Position numbers and translations under genes: made by a program. Below the pieces are notes generated by a model. It had not been told where the DNA came from, ran no database searches, and was given only the letters and a program-made list of their open reading frames with translations. Source: Stromatinia cepivora (lineage: Eukaryota; Ascomycota; Leotiomycetes; Helotiales; Sclerotiniaceae). From it: a DNA stretch of 64,000 bases. Location of the stretch: assembly GCA_014898415.1 (NCBI GenBank), contig RCTD01000005.1:1-64000 (forward strand), in the 5' to 3' direction. Below are positions 1 through 13,232 of this stretch, piece by piece (position 1 is the stretch's first letter; the number at the start of each line of letters is the position of its first letter).

Positions 1-134
1 ACCCTAACCCTAACCCTAACCCTAACCCTAACCCTAACCCTAACCCTAACCCTAACCCTAACCCTAACCCTAACCCTAACCCTAACCCTAACCCTAACCC
101 TAACCCTAACCCTAACCCTAACCCTAACCCTAAC
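1..134. repeat. telomere, CCCTAA repeats
   Basis: About 22 uninterrupted copies of CCCTAA (TTAGGG on the other strand) start at base 1 and stop at the sequence TAACGGGCAC. This is the vertebrate/filamentous-fungus type telomere repeat, so base 1 is a true chromosome end in the C-strand orientation. Confidence 0.98.
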
Positions 135-257
135 GGGCACATACACGAACGGGTTACCCTTTGGGTTTATGAAAGCTTTATGGGTTGTTTCTATTTTAAA
201 TCCTATAAGGTTGATATATGAAAACAATAGAATACCTCATTGGGGGTGGGTAATAGT

Positions 258-371
258 GCTATTAAATTTGAAGATATTAAAGTCTGTATTGATATTGTTT
301 CATTTGTATATTTAATAATTTATAGATAAAACAATATCAATACAGACTTTAATATCCTAAAATTTAATAGT
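258..371. repeat. long near-perfect inverted repeat (hairpin) next to the telomere
   Basis: Arms of about 44 bp at 258-301 and 328-371 are reverse complements with only a few mismatches and are separated by about 26 bp of AT-rich loop. The arms share the core AAAGTCTGTATTGATATTG. No gene lies here. It could be a MITE remnant or a fold-back product of telomere repair. Confidence 0.85.
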
Positions 372-379
372 ATTTGTAT

Positions 380-1090
380 TATAAAAACCCCGAATATTGA
401 TTTAAAACCTTTTAAGTGTTATACTCAAAGCTCTTTAATATTAAAATAGAATCCCCTAAATATTCAAATATGAACCCCAAATATTGAATATTAAACCTTC
501 AGAATATTGAATAATAATCCCCAAAATTTTAAATAATAAGTCCCTAAAATATTGAATAATAATCCTTTGAATATTAAATTCTAAGTTTGAAAATAAATCT
601 TAATAATCTTCAAAATTTTAAATAATAAGCTTTTAGATTTCGAATAATAAAATTTCAAATTTCGAATTAATACCCCCCAATATATTAAATTATAAGCCCC
701 CTATTTATTGAATTTTAAGCCCTCAAATATTAAATTTTAACTCCCCAAATATTAAATTCTAAGCCTCCAATATGTTAAATTCTAAACCCCCAAATATTGA
801 ATTATAAGCCCCCTATTTATTGAATTCTAAGCCCCCAATATATTAAATTCTAAGCCCTCAATTATTGAATTTTAGCTCCTCAAATATTGAATTTTAATCC
901 CCAAATTTCGAATTAATAACCCCCAATATATTAAATTATAAGCCCTCTATTTATTGAATTCTAAGCCCCCAAATATTAAATTTTAACTCCCCAAATATTA
1001 AATTCTAAGCCCCCAAATATTAAATTCTAAGCCCCCTATTTATTGAGCTAAAATCCCCAAAAATATTATATTATAAACCCCCTAATATTA
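380..1090. repeat. degenerate ~22-bp C-rich subtelomeric repeat
   Basis: The stretch is built of imperfect units of the form CCCCAAATATTGAATTCTAAG, repeated roughly 30 times. The units vary in the length of the C run and between TATTGAA and TATTAAA. It follows the telomere hairpin directly and has no coding potential. Confidence 0.8.
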
Positions 1091-1099
1091 AACTTTGCC

Positions 1100-1355
1100 T
1101 CTATATCATTAGGATTAAATAGATTTCATATAGCCTATAGAATTTTATTATTAAAATATATAATATTGAAATTCTAATCAAAAAGTTATAAGATGAATTC
1201 TTATATTATAGTACTCTAAGTCCCCAAAATATATCCTCAAAGCCCTATTTGTTAAGCTTTACCCCTTATATTATTAGGATTAAATAAAGCACATATAGCT
1301 TATAAAAAGCTAATATTAAATTAATAATATTAAAGCTTTAATCAAAAAGTATTAG
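1100..1355. repeat. direct repeat of about 85 bp
   Basis: Positions about 1103-1190 and 1267-1353 are diverged copies. Both run from ATTAGGATTAAAT through TATAGCYTATA to a shared CTAATCAAAAAGT-type end. The rest of 1090-1790 is AT-rich with no feature I recognise. Confidence 0.6.
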
Positions 1356-1789
1356 GGCTCCCAAATATTAATTAACTTTAGTACCATATAAGGTCTATAC
1401 TAATTTTATATATGCTCATTCATATATAAAAGAATTCTAGAGTTCATATAAAGGCCTATTAGCTAATAAAACCCTAAATATTTAATTAGAAATCAATAAT
1501 TAAAGTCTAGAATTGAAAAGAGAAACCTAAAATAACTTTTTAAAGCCTAAAGAGCACTAATATTAGAATTACTATATATTGAATACCTTTCAGATCACCC
1601 TCTTCATATACCCATAAAGTCTTTATTAATCGAAATTCTATATACAATTGATTCGTACAAAAATAATAATTTCCGATAAATTATTTTATGTGCAAAACCA
1701 CTATTGATAAAATTAGCTTCCAATGATCTTCCTTATAGATATATAAAATCTAAATTATACGCTTGTATAGCCTATAACCATATAATGAA

Positions 1790-2037
1790 AACTCACCGGG
1801 AGTAGCTTATAGACTTTATAACCTATAAGAGAGCCTATAATAAAAGCTTATTAAGGGACTTTTAAGCCTATAAAGGAGTCTATAATAAAAGCTCACCGGG
1901 GGACTTTTAAGCCTATAAGAGAGCCTATAATAAAAGCTCATTGGGGGACTTTTAAGCCTATAAGAGAGTCTATAATAAAAGCTCACCGGGGGACTTTTAA
2001 GCCTATAAGGGAGTCTATAATAAAAGCTCACCGGGAC
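1790..2037. repeat. 45-bp minisatellite, about 5 copies
   Basis: Units of 45 bp carry the motif AAAAGCTCACCGGGGGACTT followed by TTAAGCCTATAAG. Because the period is a multiple of three, the reverse strand reads as an open frame of 15-residue repeats. That frame is a by-product of the array, not a gene. Confidence 0.9.
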
Positions 2038-2139
2038 TGTTATTATAATATTATTGATATTATAAATTCGAATCTATTCTTTCATTATTATCAATTCAAT
2101 AAATATATATATATGAATTTAAATCTATTCTTCCATTAT

Positions 2140-2660
2140 TTTTAATATTAATCTTTTGATAAATAATCTTTCAATATATAATCTTTCAATATATAATCTT
2201 TCAATATATAATCTTTTAATATTAATCTTTAATAGATTATTTCTTAATATTATTCTTTTAATATTATTCTTTCAATAAATAATCTTTCAATATATAATCT
2301 TAGGGTTATATAATCTTTTAATATTAATCTTCAGTATTATTCTTTCAATATAAAATATATAATCTTTCAATATATAATCTTTCAATAAATAATCTTTCAA
2401 TAAATAATCTTTCAATAGAAATTATTCTTTCAATATAAAATATATAATCTTTCAATAAATAATCTTTTAATAAATAATCTTTCAATAAATAATCTTTCAA
2501 TAAATAATCTTTCAATAGAAATTATTCTTTCAATATAAAATATATAATCTTTCAATAAATAATCTTTTAATATAAAATATATAATCTGTTTATATTAATT
2601 CTTCAATATATAATCTTTTAATATACCCTTTCGATATTAATCTTTCAATATTTCAATTCT
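2140..2660. repeat. AT-rich short tandem repeat (AATCTTTCAATA-type)
   Basis: Dozens of 10-12 bp units of the form AATCTTTCAATATAT or AATCTTTCAATAA make up this block, and higher-order units of about 85 bp are visible between 2330 and 2600. Positions 2660-3500 hold AT-rich sequence. The lysine-rich open frame near 2946-3281 (+) looks like a chance product of A-richness. Confidence 0.8.
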
Positions 2661-3499
2661 TTATAATTCTATTATAATATTAAAATATCAATCTATAAAA
2701 ATCTTATTTATTCACTATATTCATTCACATCTATATTCACAAAACAATATTCTAAAATAAAATAATAATAATTCATTCTTTATTAAAATAAAAGCTATAC
2801 TAAAAAATATCGGTTTTCATATTAAGAATAATAATATTAATAAATTATATTCTTACAATAATAGAACCTTTCAATTTTTGTATTTCAATTTTATTATTAA
2901 AAATATTAAAAATTTAAAATAATATATGATATATGATATTGGAAATTGGTAGAACAAAAAGAAAGAAAATCATTAGGAAGAAGTAAAATCATTAAAATTT
3001 CTAAAAAGAAAATAGAATCTATAAATAGAATCTGTATCAATTTCGTTGATATAAATCTTATTAAGAAATTTTTTATAAAAAGCAATTCGATTATTGATAA
3101 TTTCAATATGAAAAAGAAATTTAAAAAATTCATTCGAAGAATTTTTGAAAATGAAATCTTGAATTTGCTACCTCATATTCCAAATAAAATCAAAAAAAAA
3201 AATCATATAAAATTTGGAAAAAACATACTCTTCTTTATTAAAAGTTCACTTAGAAACAAAACAAAAATAAATAAGAAATAAACATTTCAAACAACAACTA
3301 TCTAGAACTAATGAAATATTGAAATTATTAAAATCTCTCATCTTCTTCTCTATAAAATAATCATCTAAATAATCATTCCAACTAAAACAATCACTAAATT
3401 TATAATCACCAGCTTGAAAAGATTCATCCAAATCATACAATTGAATTATACTACAAATTCAACACTTATTTGAATATAAATCAATTATTGCTATATAAA

Positions 3500-6400
3500 C
3501 AAGTTCTCTTTTCTTATTTCGTTGAATTCTCTAAGCTCTTATATAATGAATTTACATATTCACTAGTTCTTCTCTCTCCATATACAAATTATACATCTTT
3601 TGAAAAAATAAACATTCATTAATAATATTATTATCTAAATATAGATCGATAATTTTACATCTATATAAAGATTCCTTTAAATATTGATGCAATTCAATTC
3701 AATCTGAATCAATATTATCAACTTTATCATTCTCTTCAGATTTATTATAAAAGAAATAAGATTCACTAGATCTTAAATCTCTTCCCCCTTTATTAAAACC
3801 CTATAGAAAATCAATAAAAGATCAACAAAATTTAAAATAAATAATTAAACATATGTTAGAATAATCAATTCCTTTTTTTAAATCAAATATACTAATAATA
3901 ATTCGATTAAATTCATCAAAACAAATAAAGAAATTCTTTAAAATACAATTTTGCTCCTTTAAACCTAAATCAAAATAATAAAAAGAACAATTCAAAAAAC
4001 TCGATAAAAAAACTATATCTTTCTTAGAAAAACAAAATATAATAATCTTATTTTTATCATTTAAAAATAATGTAGATTTGAAATTTTCAATATAAGTTTG
4101 AATTTTAGCAAATTACTTTTTTATATTAAATGAATCAAAGATCTTAGCTTTATAAATAATATTATTTTGAATACTAGATACTCTTATAATTGAAATATTC
4201 TTCAAAGATAAATAATTCATTAATTGTTTTTCAATAGAAAGAGGCAAAATACCAATTAAAAAAATAAATTGACATTTATTCAATAAAAGAGATCGAAAAC
4301 GAAATATAATATTTCGATAATTAAAATTAATAATCAATAAATAACACTTATCAATTATAAATCGATCGATCTTCTTTTAATCAATTAATTCAATCAATTT
4401 CATTACAAAGCTTTCTTTGATAATTGATTCAATATTAATTAAAGTAAGATTTTTAAACTCTCGTTTTTCTTTTCAAATAAAACAAGGAATATTAAAGCTT
4501 TTAGTTTTATTAAAAATATCAGCTTTTAAAATAATCAAAAGGATAATCATTATAATGATTTTTGAAATAATCAAAGCGCTAATCAATAAATAACTCAAAG
4601 ATTTATTATTATTTGTAAGCAAAACCCCTAAAATATAAGGAACTTTTAATAATATACTTTTTATTAAAATCTCTTGCTTTAGAATACGAAAAGAGGCAAT
4701 TAAATTATTTAAAAATTCTTTCAATAATTGATTTAAAATAAAATTAGAAGAAGTAGTATTAGAAAATGATTGAAATTCTGAAACTTTCAGCTTTTTAATC
4801 ATTTTATTTGAATTTTTATCAATAGAATTACTTTCTCGATAATATTTACGAGGATTGTAAGAATTAGATTCTTTGCTATATTTTACTAATAAACTATTTA
4901 ACTTTGAATCCTTTTCTTTCAATATCATTTGATTCCTAATATTTATATTATTAATAAAAGGATTTAATTCAATCATATAATCTCTCAACCCAAAAAATTC
5001 ATGAAAACGTAAATTTAATTCTAAATATTTATTCTACTTATTTAAAGAGATATTTTTAAATGTAATTGTAGAACATCTATAATGTATAAAATCGATTTCG
5101 GAATTGTATCTTATTAAACTATTTTGAATTTGATATGCATTAATTTGAATCAAATTATCTTCAAAAGTTAAATCACTTAAATTAATCCTTTCTTTTATAA
5201 ATTCTTTTATAATTCCTACAATTATTTGTTTGTATTTTTGAAGATTCAAATTAAGATTTAATATTAATTGAGAATATTTTTGAAGAAGATATATTAGATT
5301 TGAAGAAACGAAAGAACGCTGATTGAAATATCCTAAATAAGGATTCATTAAATTGAAATCGAATTTGGAATTGGTGATATTTAGAGCTTTTATAAAAGGA
5401 TCAATACAAACAATATATTTTAATAAAATATTAGAAACTGATATAAAAAGGTATTTAAACTTGGAAGCACGGGATTCTATACAAGATCTTGATTTATCAA
5501 TAGAAATATTAATAATAAATAAAGAATTATCAATATCTAGAAATAACTCTCTTTAATCTTTATTCGAATTCTGATATCTTAATATATATAATTCAGTACT
5601 TCTTGAAGGTAAACCATTAATTAAATGAATTAATAATAAAAGCATCTTTTTGAATTTTAAAATATTCTTCAAGTAATCCTTGTAATTCGATTTATTCAAT
5701 TTCAAATTATTATTCGAAATTACAAAGAATTGATCTCATAACCTTTCAATTTTAATCATTTTATTGATTAGAAATTCATCATTTGATTTAACATTTGGAT
5801 GAAAATCTTTGAAAGATTTAAAAGGAGTTTTATCTTCACGATTTTCGAATTTACTAAAATCTTCCAATCTAATATATGAAAATTCTTTTAAATCAATATT
5901 CAATAGAATTGATTCATTAAAGAAAGAATAAACAGAATCTAAAATCGATTTAAATAACTTCTTTAAATCACTCACACTAATAGTAATATCTTTATAAGAA
6001 AGCGTATTTGCGTAATTAGAACTAATAATAATAAAACTTTCACTAGATAATTCTTTATTTACTTTAAAAGCATAATTACGATGCAAAAGAATTTCGGTTA
6101 AAACATTTTGATTATGATTCTGAAAGTAATTAATCATAAATCGAGCTAAAATCGAATTCAGATTATAAATGGAAGAAAGAATCAATTGTCGAATAAAATA
6201 TTCAATAATGTATAATTGATTACAAAAAATAAATTGGGAATAATATTGGGATAATTGAAGAGTATCTTTAATGAAATTATTATTTCGAATAGATTGACAA
6301 GCGAAAAAGCAATTAATAGGATTATCAAAGATATTTAAATCAGTTTTCTATTTAAAACAAATAATTATAATATCCAAAATTAAATCTCTTATTTCAATCA

Positions 6401-7916
6401 ATGATTCATTATCTGAATCATTAATCTCAACAAAATTTTCAATAATAGAATTAGAATTCAATCCTAATGAATCTAATTCAAATGATTTAAATGATTTAGA
6501 TGAATTAGATGAATTAGATGATCCATTTGAATCATTCGAATCATCAGAATCATTCAATTCGTTTAATTCATCTAAACCATTTAAATCATTTGAATTAGAT
6601 TCCTTGGAATCATTTGAATTTTCAGAAGTAACTAAATTATTATCTCCCTGATTTGACTTCAAACTATTAAATTTAATTTTATTTGCTTTTTTAATAAAGG
6701 ACTTTTTGTTGTTTTTGATAATAAATTCTAAAGTCTTTTCAGAATCTAAAATTTCATTGAAAAAGATAACTTTTTTAAGTAAATCCTTCATTTTAATTTT
6801 TAAATCTTTAAAATCAGAATAGAATTTAGTAGGATGAAAATGAGAGGTATACAAAATGAAACTAAAAAAGGTCTTAAAAAAAGCAAAATATTTATTACAA
6901 CTATTGGAATTATGAAGAGATTTGAAACCTTTATTTCTGATCTTATCTTTTTCAAAACTATTCAGAATATTCAAATGAGATTTATTCAGAAATACTACTT
7001 TTTCTAAATTTAAATATAATAAGATTTCTAAATTAGAAAGGATTATTTTAAAAGCAGATTGGGCTATATAATTTGGGGAAACGATATGAAAATTAGAATA
7101 CAATTTCAAATCTTCAATATCAAATTTTTGAATATATTCGATATATCTAGTGCGTTTTTGGAATGGAGTAAGATTTTCTCTATCAATTTTAATAGAATCA
7201 ATCTTCTTTTCGATATTTTTCAATTTAGAATCAAAATTATTCTTCCAATTCTTTTTAATTAAATTCAAATTGAAAGAAGAAGATGATAATAAATCATCAT
7301 TTATTTCAATAATATCATTTTGAATCGAATTAGAATTTTCATTAGAATAATGCTTTTCCTTTATTTGAATTTCAAAAAAGAAATGATTTAATAATAATTC
7401 TTGTCCCGAAATATTTTGAATAAGATTGAGATGCAAATTCAAAGAAAGATCTTTATGATTAGAATTGATATGTTTTTTGAGATTTTTTAAATTAGATTTT
7501 ATTATATTGTAAAGAGAATATTGAAATAAGGATTTGATAGATAATTCAGGGAAGGGAGTTAAAGAGAATTCGGATTTGAATAAGTGAATTAAGTGAAGAT
7601 TTTGATCAATTGATTCAATACTTAAAGAATTATATATATCACAAGCTTTTTGAATCACTTTTTTTTTATGAATAGAGGTTAAATCGAAAAGATGTTTATC
7701 TTGCAAATGATTTTTAAAATTTTGAATACAAATTTGATAGATATCACAAAGAATAAATTGAAATGCTGAATAATAAGAAAGAAATGATATTTTATCAATT
7801 TCTTGAAAAGCCAACTTGGCTTTGAAATCCCTAGAGTTTCGAAAATCATTAAATAATTCATTAGTATCAAATTCAAAAGAATTGGAAGGGGAAAGGGAGA
7901 TTTGATAGTTAGCCAT
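3500..7916 (-). pseudogene. telomere-linked RecQ-like helicase (TLH), outer copy, RIP-inactivated
   Basis: A decayed gene of about 4.4 kb points towards the telomere. The first 522 codons (7916-6348) are open and end in a Ser/Asn/Asp-rich stretch. The same frame then continues through stop codons. Helicase landmarks follow in order: a Walker A-like TNNNKS at 4600-4616, where TGGGKS is expected; a DEAH-box relic reading DKCY at 4341-4352, where DECH is expected; a motif like LPLSIEKQL; and a C-terminal block resembling the GxDxxxxxxVI and gly-rich RDG region of the RecQ family near 3750-3900. The Cys-containing tail near 3600 also fits. TLH proteins are subtelomeric helicases in many ascomycetes. 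Every damaged residue I could compare is explained by C to T or G to A change. It cannot make a full protein. Confidence 0.8.
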
Positions 7917-9178
7917 TTTTAATAATATTGATTCGAAAGAATAATATAATATAGGATTTGAAAGATTTTGAAGGATTTGAAAGATTTGAAGATAATTGAA
8001 TATAGAATATAATTCTAAAGAAGAAAAGATTTCAATTTGAATGAGAATTCACTTGATATATATAAATTGAGATCGTTGCTATAGTGATATTGAATTTTAA
8101 ATTGAGATCGTTGCTATAGTGATATTGAATTTTAAATTGAAATTAACAAAATGATCTTGATTCAAAGGGTTTGTCAAATGGAGTGTATTGCTGACTAATA
8201 CGATGAATAATCAACTAATACTCTGAATCCAAATGCGAAACATTATTTGAATCAAATATCATACGGAGAATTACTACAATTTCAATTAAAATTGAAATAA
8301 TAGGGCAATCCTGATCTGTATCCCGAATAATATAATTCGCTATATTATATTACATATCGAGGTAGTTCCACTTAAACCGGTATTAATAATACTTAAAACC
8401 ATTAATATTTAAACATCAATATGATCAGATCTATATTATTCTATTTGAACAACAAAATATACTTATATCAATATATATATATATATCATCGATTTTCAAT
8501 TTTAATAATTTTCAATTTTTAAAATACTATAGAAAATATCCTGATTTCGGGATTTTGAAACATATTTTTTCTTCTTTTTTAAATATCTTTTTCTTAATTT
8601 ATAATTGATTTAATAAATTGAAATTCAAGATCAATTTTTTTTTGATATAATTGATATTCCATTTTAAAAAAGTCCAAACTTTTATATCAAAAATATTAAT
8701 GCTTTTATTGAACCTTTCAAATATATTAATTCAAATTAATAATAATCAATTAATACAAAAGATAATTTTAATTAGATTTCGAATAAATATAATTCAATTG
8801 AATCTCTATTGAATTCTTATTTTAGATTTTCAAAAAGCTCAAAATTGAAGTATAAAGGAGTAATGACCAAATGATAACTTTTTAGAATTCTTATTTTCCT
8901 ATTTTCCTAGTTTTTCTTCAATTTTATCAAAATCAAATTTTTATATAATTTATATAGATTAATCAATTTAAAAGATAATTTCAATCAGATTTCGAATAAT
9001 TATAATTCAATTGAATTTTTATTGAATTCTTTTTTTAGATTTTCAAAAAGTTCAAAATTGAAGTGTAGAGGAGTGGTGATCAAATAATGACTTTTTTGGT
9101 TGGGTCATTATTCTTTTGTCGAAATGGGTCACTATCAGTGGTGACCACCAAAAAAATCCTAGGAATAATAGTTAGGAT
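7917..9178. other. upstream region of the outer TLH copy
   Basis: This non-coding AT-rich DNA lies upstream of the helicase start. It contains a perfect 35-bp tandem duplication (8064-8098 and 8099-8133). It also holds a duplicated block of about 215 bp (about 8747-8880 and 8965-9095) sharing TTTCGAATAA and AATTCAATTGAAT. The end reads TAGGAATAATAGTTAGGA, and the inner copy begins exactly there. Confidence 0.7.
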
Positions 9179-12100
9179 AATCAATTCCTTTTTCTAAATC
9201 AAATATATTAACAATAATTCGATTAAATTCATCAAAAACAATAAAGAAATTCTTTAAAATATAATTTTGTTCCTTTAAATTTAAATCAGAATAATAAAAA
9301 GAATAATTCAAGAAATTCGATAAAGAAACTATATCTTTCTTAAAAGAACAAAATATAATAATTTTATCCTTATCATTTAAAAATAATATAGATTTGAAAT
9401 TTTCAATATAAATTTGAATTTCAGCAAATTACTTTTCTATATTGAATAAATCAAAGACCCTAGCTTTATAAATAATATTATTTTGAATATTAGATATTCT
9501 TATAATTGAAATATTCTTCAAAGATAAATAATTCATTAACTATTTTTCAATAGAAAAAGACAAAGTATTAATTAAAAAAACAAATTGATACTTATTCAAT
9601 AAAAGAGATCGAAAACGAAATATAATATTTCGATAATTAGAATTAATAATCAACAAATAATATTTATCAATTATAAATCAATCGATTTTCTTTTAATCAA
9701 TTAATTCAATCAACTTCATTATAAAGTTTTCTTTGATAATTGATTCAATATTAATTAAAGTAAGATTTTTAAACTTTCGTTTTTCTTTCCAAATAAAATA
9801 AGGAATATTAAAGTTTTTGGCTTTATTAAAAATATCAGTTTTTAAAACAATTAAAGGGATAATTAATATAATGATTTTTGAAATAATCAAAGTGCTAATT
9901 AATAAATAATTTAAAGATTTATCATTATTTGTAAGCAAAACCCTTAAAATATAAAGAACTTTCAATAATATACTTTTTATTAAAGTTTTTTGCTTTGGAA
10001 TATAAAAAGAGGCAATTGAATTATTTAAAAATTCTTTCAATAATTGATTTAAAATAAAACTAAAAAAAATAATATTAAAGAATAATTGAAATTCTGAAAC
10101 TTTTAGCTTTTTAATTATTTTATTCAAATTTTCATCAATAGAATTATTTTCTCGATAATATTTATGAGGATTATAAGAATTAGATTTTTTGCTATATTTT
10201 ATTAATAAACTATTTAACTTTGAATTCTTTTTTTTTAATATCATTTGATTTCTAATATTTATATTATTAACAAAAGGATTCAATTTAATTATATAATCTT
10301 TCAATCCAAAAAATTTATGAAAATGTAAACTTAATTCTAAATATTTATTCTATTTATTTAAAAGAATATTTTTAAATGTAATTATAAAATATTTATAATA
10401 TATAAAATCGATTTCGGAATTATGCTCTATTAAATTATTCTGAATTTGATATACACTAATTTGAATCAAATCATTTTTAAAAGTTAAATCATTTAAATTA
10501 ATCCTTTTTTTTTATAAATTCTTTTATAATTCTTACAATTATTTGTTTATATTTTTGAAGATTCAAATTAAGATCTAATATTGATTAAGAATATTTTTGA
10601 AGAAGATATATTAGATCTAAAGAAACGAAAGAATATTAATTGAAATATCCTAAATAAAGATTCATTAAATTGAAATCGAATTTGGAATTGATGATATTTA
10701 AAACTTTTATAAAAGGATTAATATAAATAATATATTTTAATAGAATATTAGAAATTAATATAAAGAGGTATTTAAATTTGAAGGTACAAAATTCTATACA
10801 AGATCTTGATTTATCAATAGAGATATTAATAATAAATAAAGAATTATCAATATCTAGAAATAACTCTCTTTAATCTTTATTCGAATTCTAATATCTTAAT
10901 ATATATAATTCAATACCTCTTGAAAATAAACCATTAATTAAATAAATTAATAATAAGAATATCTTCTTGAATTTTAAAATATTCTTCAAGTAATCCTTGT
11001 AATTCGATTTATTCAATTTCAAATTATTATTCGAAATTATAAAGAATTGATCTCGTAACCTTTCAATTTCAATTACTTTATTGATTAGAAATTCATCATT
11101 TGATTTAATATTTGAATAAAAATCTTTGAAAGATTTAAAAAGAGTTTTATCTTTACGATTTTCGAATTTACTAAAATCTTCCAATCTAATATATAAAAAT
11201 TCTCTTAAATCAATATTCAATAGAATTGATTTATTAAAAAAGAATAAATAGAATTTAAAATCGATTTAAATAATTTTTTTAAATCATTCATATTAATAAT
11301 AATATCTTTATAAGAAAGTATATTTGCATGATTAAAATTAATAATAATAGAATTTTCATTAAATAATTCTTTATTTATTTTAAGAGTATAATTACAATAC
11401 AAGAGAATTTCGGTTAAAGTATTTTAACTATAATTCTGAAAATAATTAATTATAAATTGGGTTAAAATCGAATTCAGATTATGAATGGAAGAAAGAATCA
11501 ATTATCGAATAGAATATTCAATAATATATAATTGATTACAATAAATAAATTAGGAATAATATTAAGATAATTGAAAAGTATCTTTAATGAAATTATTATT
11601 TCGAATAGATTGATAAACGAAGAAACAATTAATAGAATTATCAAAGATATTTAAATCAGTTTTCTATTTAAAACAAATAATTATAATATCCAAAATTAAA
11701 TCTTTTATTTCAATCAATAATTCATTATTTGAATCATTAATCTCAACAAAATTTTCAATAATAGAATTAGAATTCAATTCCAATGAATCTAATTCAGATG
11801 ATTTAAATGATTTAGATGAATTAGATGAATTAAATGATCCATTTGAATTATTTGAATTATCAGAATCATTCAATTCATCTAATTCATCTAAATCATTTAA
11901 ATCATCTAAATTAAATTCCTCAGAATCATTTGAATTTTCAGAAGCAACTGAATCATTATCTCCCTGATTTGATTTCAAATTATTAAATTTAATCTTATTT
12001 GCTTTTTTAATAAAAAACTTTTTGTTGTTTTTAATAATAAATTCTAAAATCTTTTCAGAATCTAAAATTTCATTAAAAAAGATAGTTTTTTTAAATAAAT

Positions 12101-13232
12101 CCTTTATTTTAGTTTTCAAATCTTTAAAATCAGAATAGAATTTAGTAGAATGAAAATAAAAGATATATAAAATGAAACTAAAAAAGATTTTAAAAAAAGC
12201 AAAATATTTATTATAATTATTAGAATTGTAAAGGGATTTGAAATTTTTATTTCTGATTTTATTTTTTTCAAAGTTATTCAGAATATTCAAATGAAATTTA
12301 TTCAGAAATATTACTTTTTTTAAATTCAAATATAATAAGATTTCTAAATTAAAAAGAATTATTTTAAAAGTAGATTGGGCTATATGATTTGAAGAAACGA
12401 TATAAAAATTAGAATACAATTTCAAATCTTCAATATCAAACTTTTGAATATATTCGATATATCTAATATATTTTTAAAATAAAATAAGATTTTCTCTATC
12501 AATTTTAATAGAATCAATTTTTTTTTCGATATTTTTCAATTTAGAATCAAAATTATTCTTTTAATTCTTTTTAATTAAATTCAAATTGAGAGAAAAAGAT
12601 AATGATAAATCATTATTTATTTCAATAATATTATTTTGAATTGAATTAGAATTTTCATTAGAATAATATTTTTTCTTTATTTGAATTTCAAAAAAGAAAC
12701 GATTTAATAATAATTCTTATCCCGAAATATTTTGAATAAGATTGAAATACAAATCCAAAGAAAGATTTTTATAATTAAAATTGATATATTTTTTGAGATT
12801 TTTTAAATTAGATTTTATTATATTACAAAAAAAATATTAAAATAAGGATTTGATAAATAATTCAGGGAAGGAAATTAAAAAGAATTCGGATTTGAATAAA
12901 TGAATTAAATAAAGATTTTGATTAATTGATTCAATACTTAAAGAATTATATATATCACAAACTTCTTGAATCACTTTTTTTTTATAAATAGAAGTTAAAT
13001 CGAAAAGATATTTATTTTGTAAATGATTTTTAAAATTTTGAATATAAATTTGATAAATATTATAAAGAATAAATTGAAATATTAAATAATAAAAAAGAAA
13101 TAATATTTCATCAATTTTTTGAAAAGCCAACTTGGTTTTGAAATCCCCAGAGTTTCGAAAATCATTAAATAATTCATTAATATCAAATTCAAAAGAATTG
13201 GAAGGGGAAAGGGAGATTTGATAATTAATCAT
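9175..13232 (-). pseudogene. telomere-linked RecQ-like helicase (TLH), inner copy, truncated and heavily RIPed
   Basis: This second copy of the same gene is offset by about 5,317 bp and colinear throughout. It keeps the N-terminal start at 13232 (residues MINYQISLSPS against MANYQISLSPS in the outer copy), the Walker A relic TNNDKS near 9916-9933 and the acidic Ser/Asn/Asp tract near 11800. Its helicase C-terminus is missing because homology stops near 9175, where the upstream end of the outer copy begins. It has many more in-frame stops than the outer copy, created by CAA/CAG to TAA/TAG and TGG to TAG or TAA changes. No functional product is possible. Confidence 0.8.

Noticed and set aside
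1816..2031. 71-codon open frame with 15-residue repeats
   Set aside because: It is the translation of the 45-bp minisatellite. The period divisible by three keeps the frame open.
2946..3281. 111-codon lysine-rich frame on the plus strand
   Set aside because: Composition follows the A-rich DNA, and the opposite strand is the likely tail region of the decayed helicase. No domain.
7059..7262. 67-codon frame on the plus strand
   Set aside because: Lies entirely opposite the helicase pseudogene.
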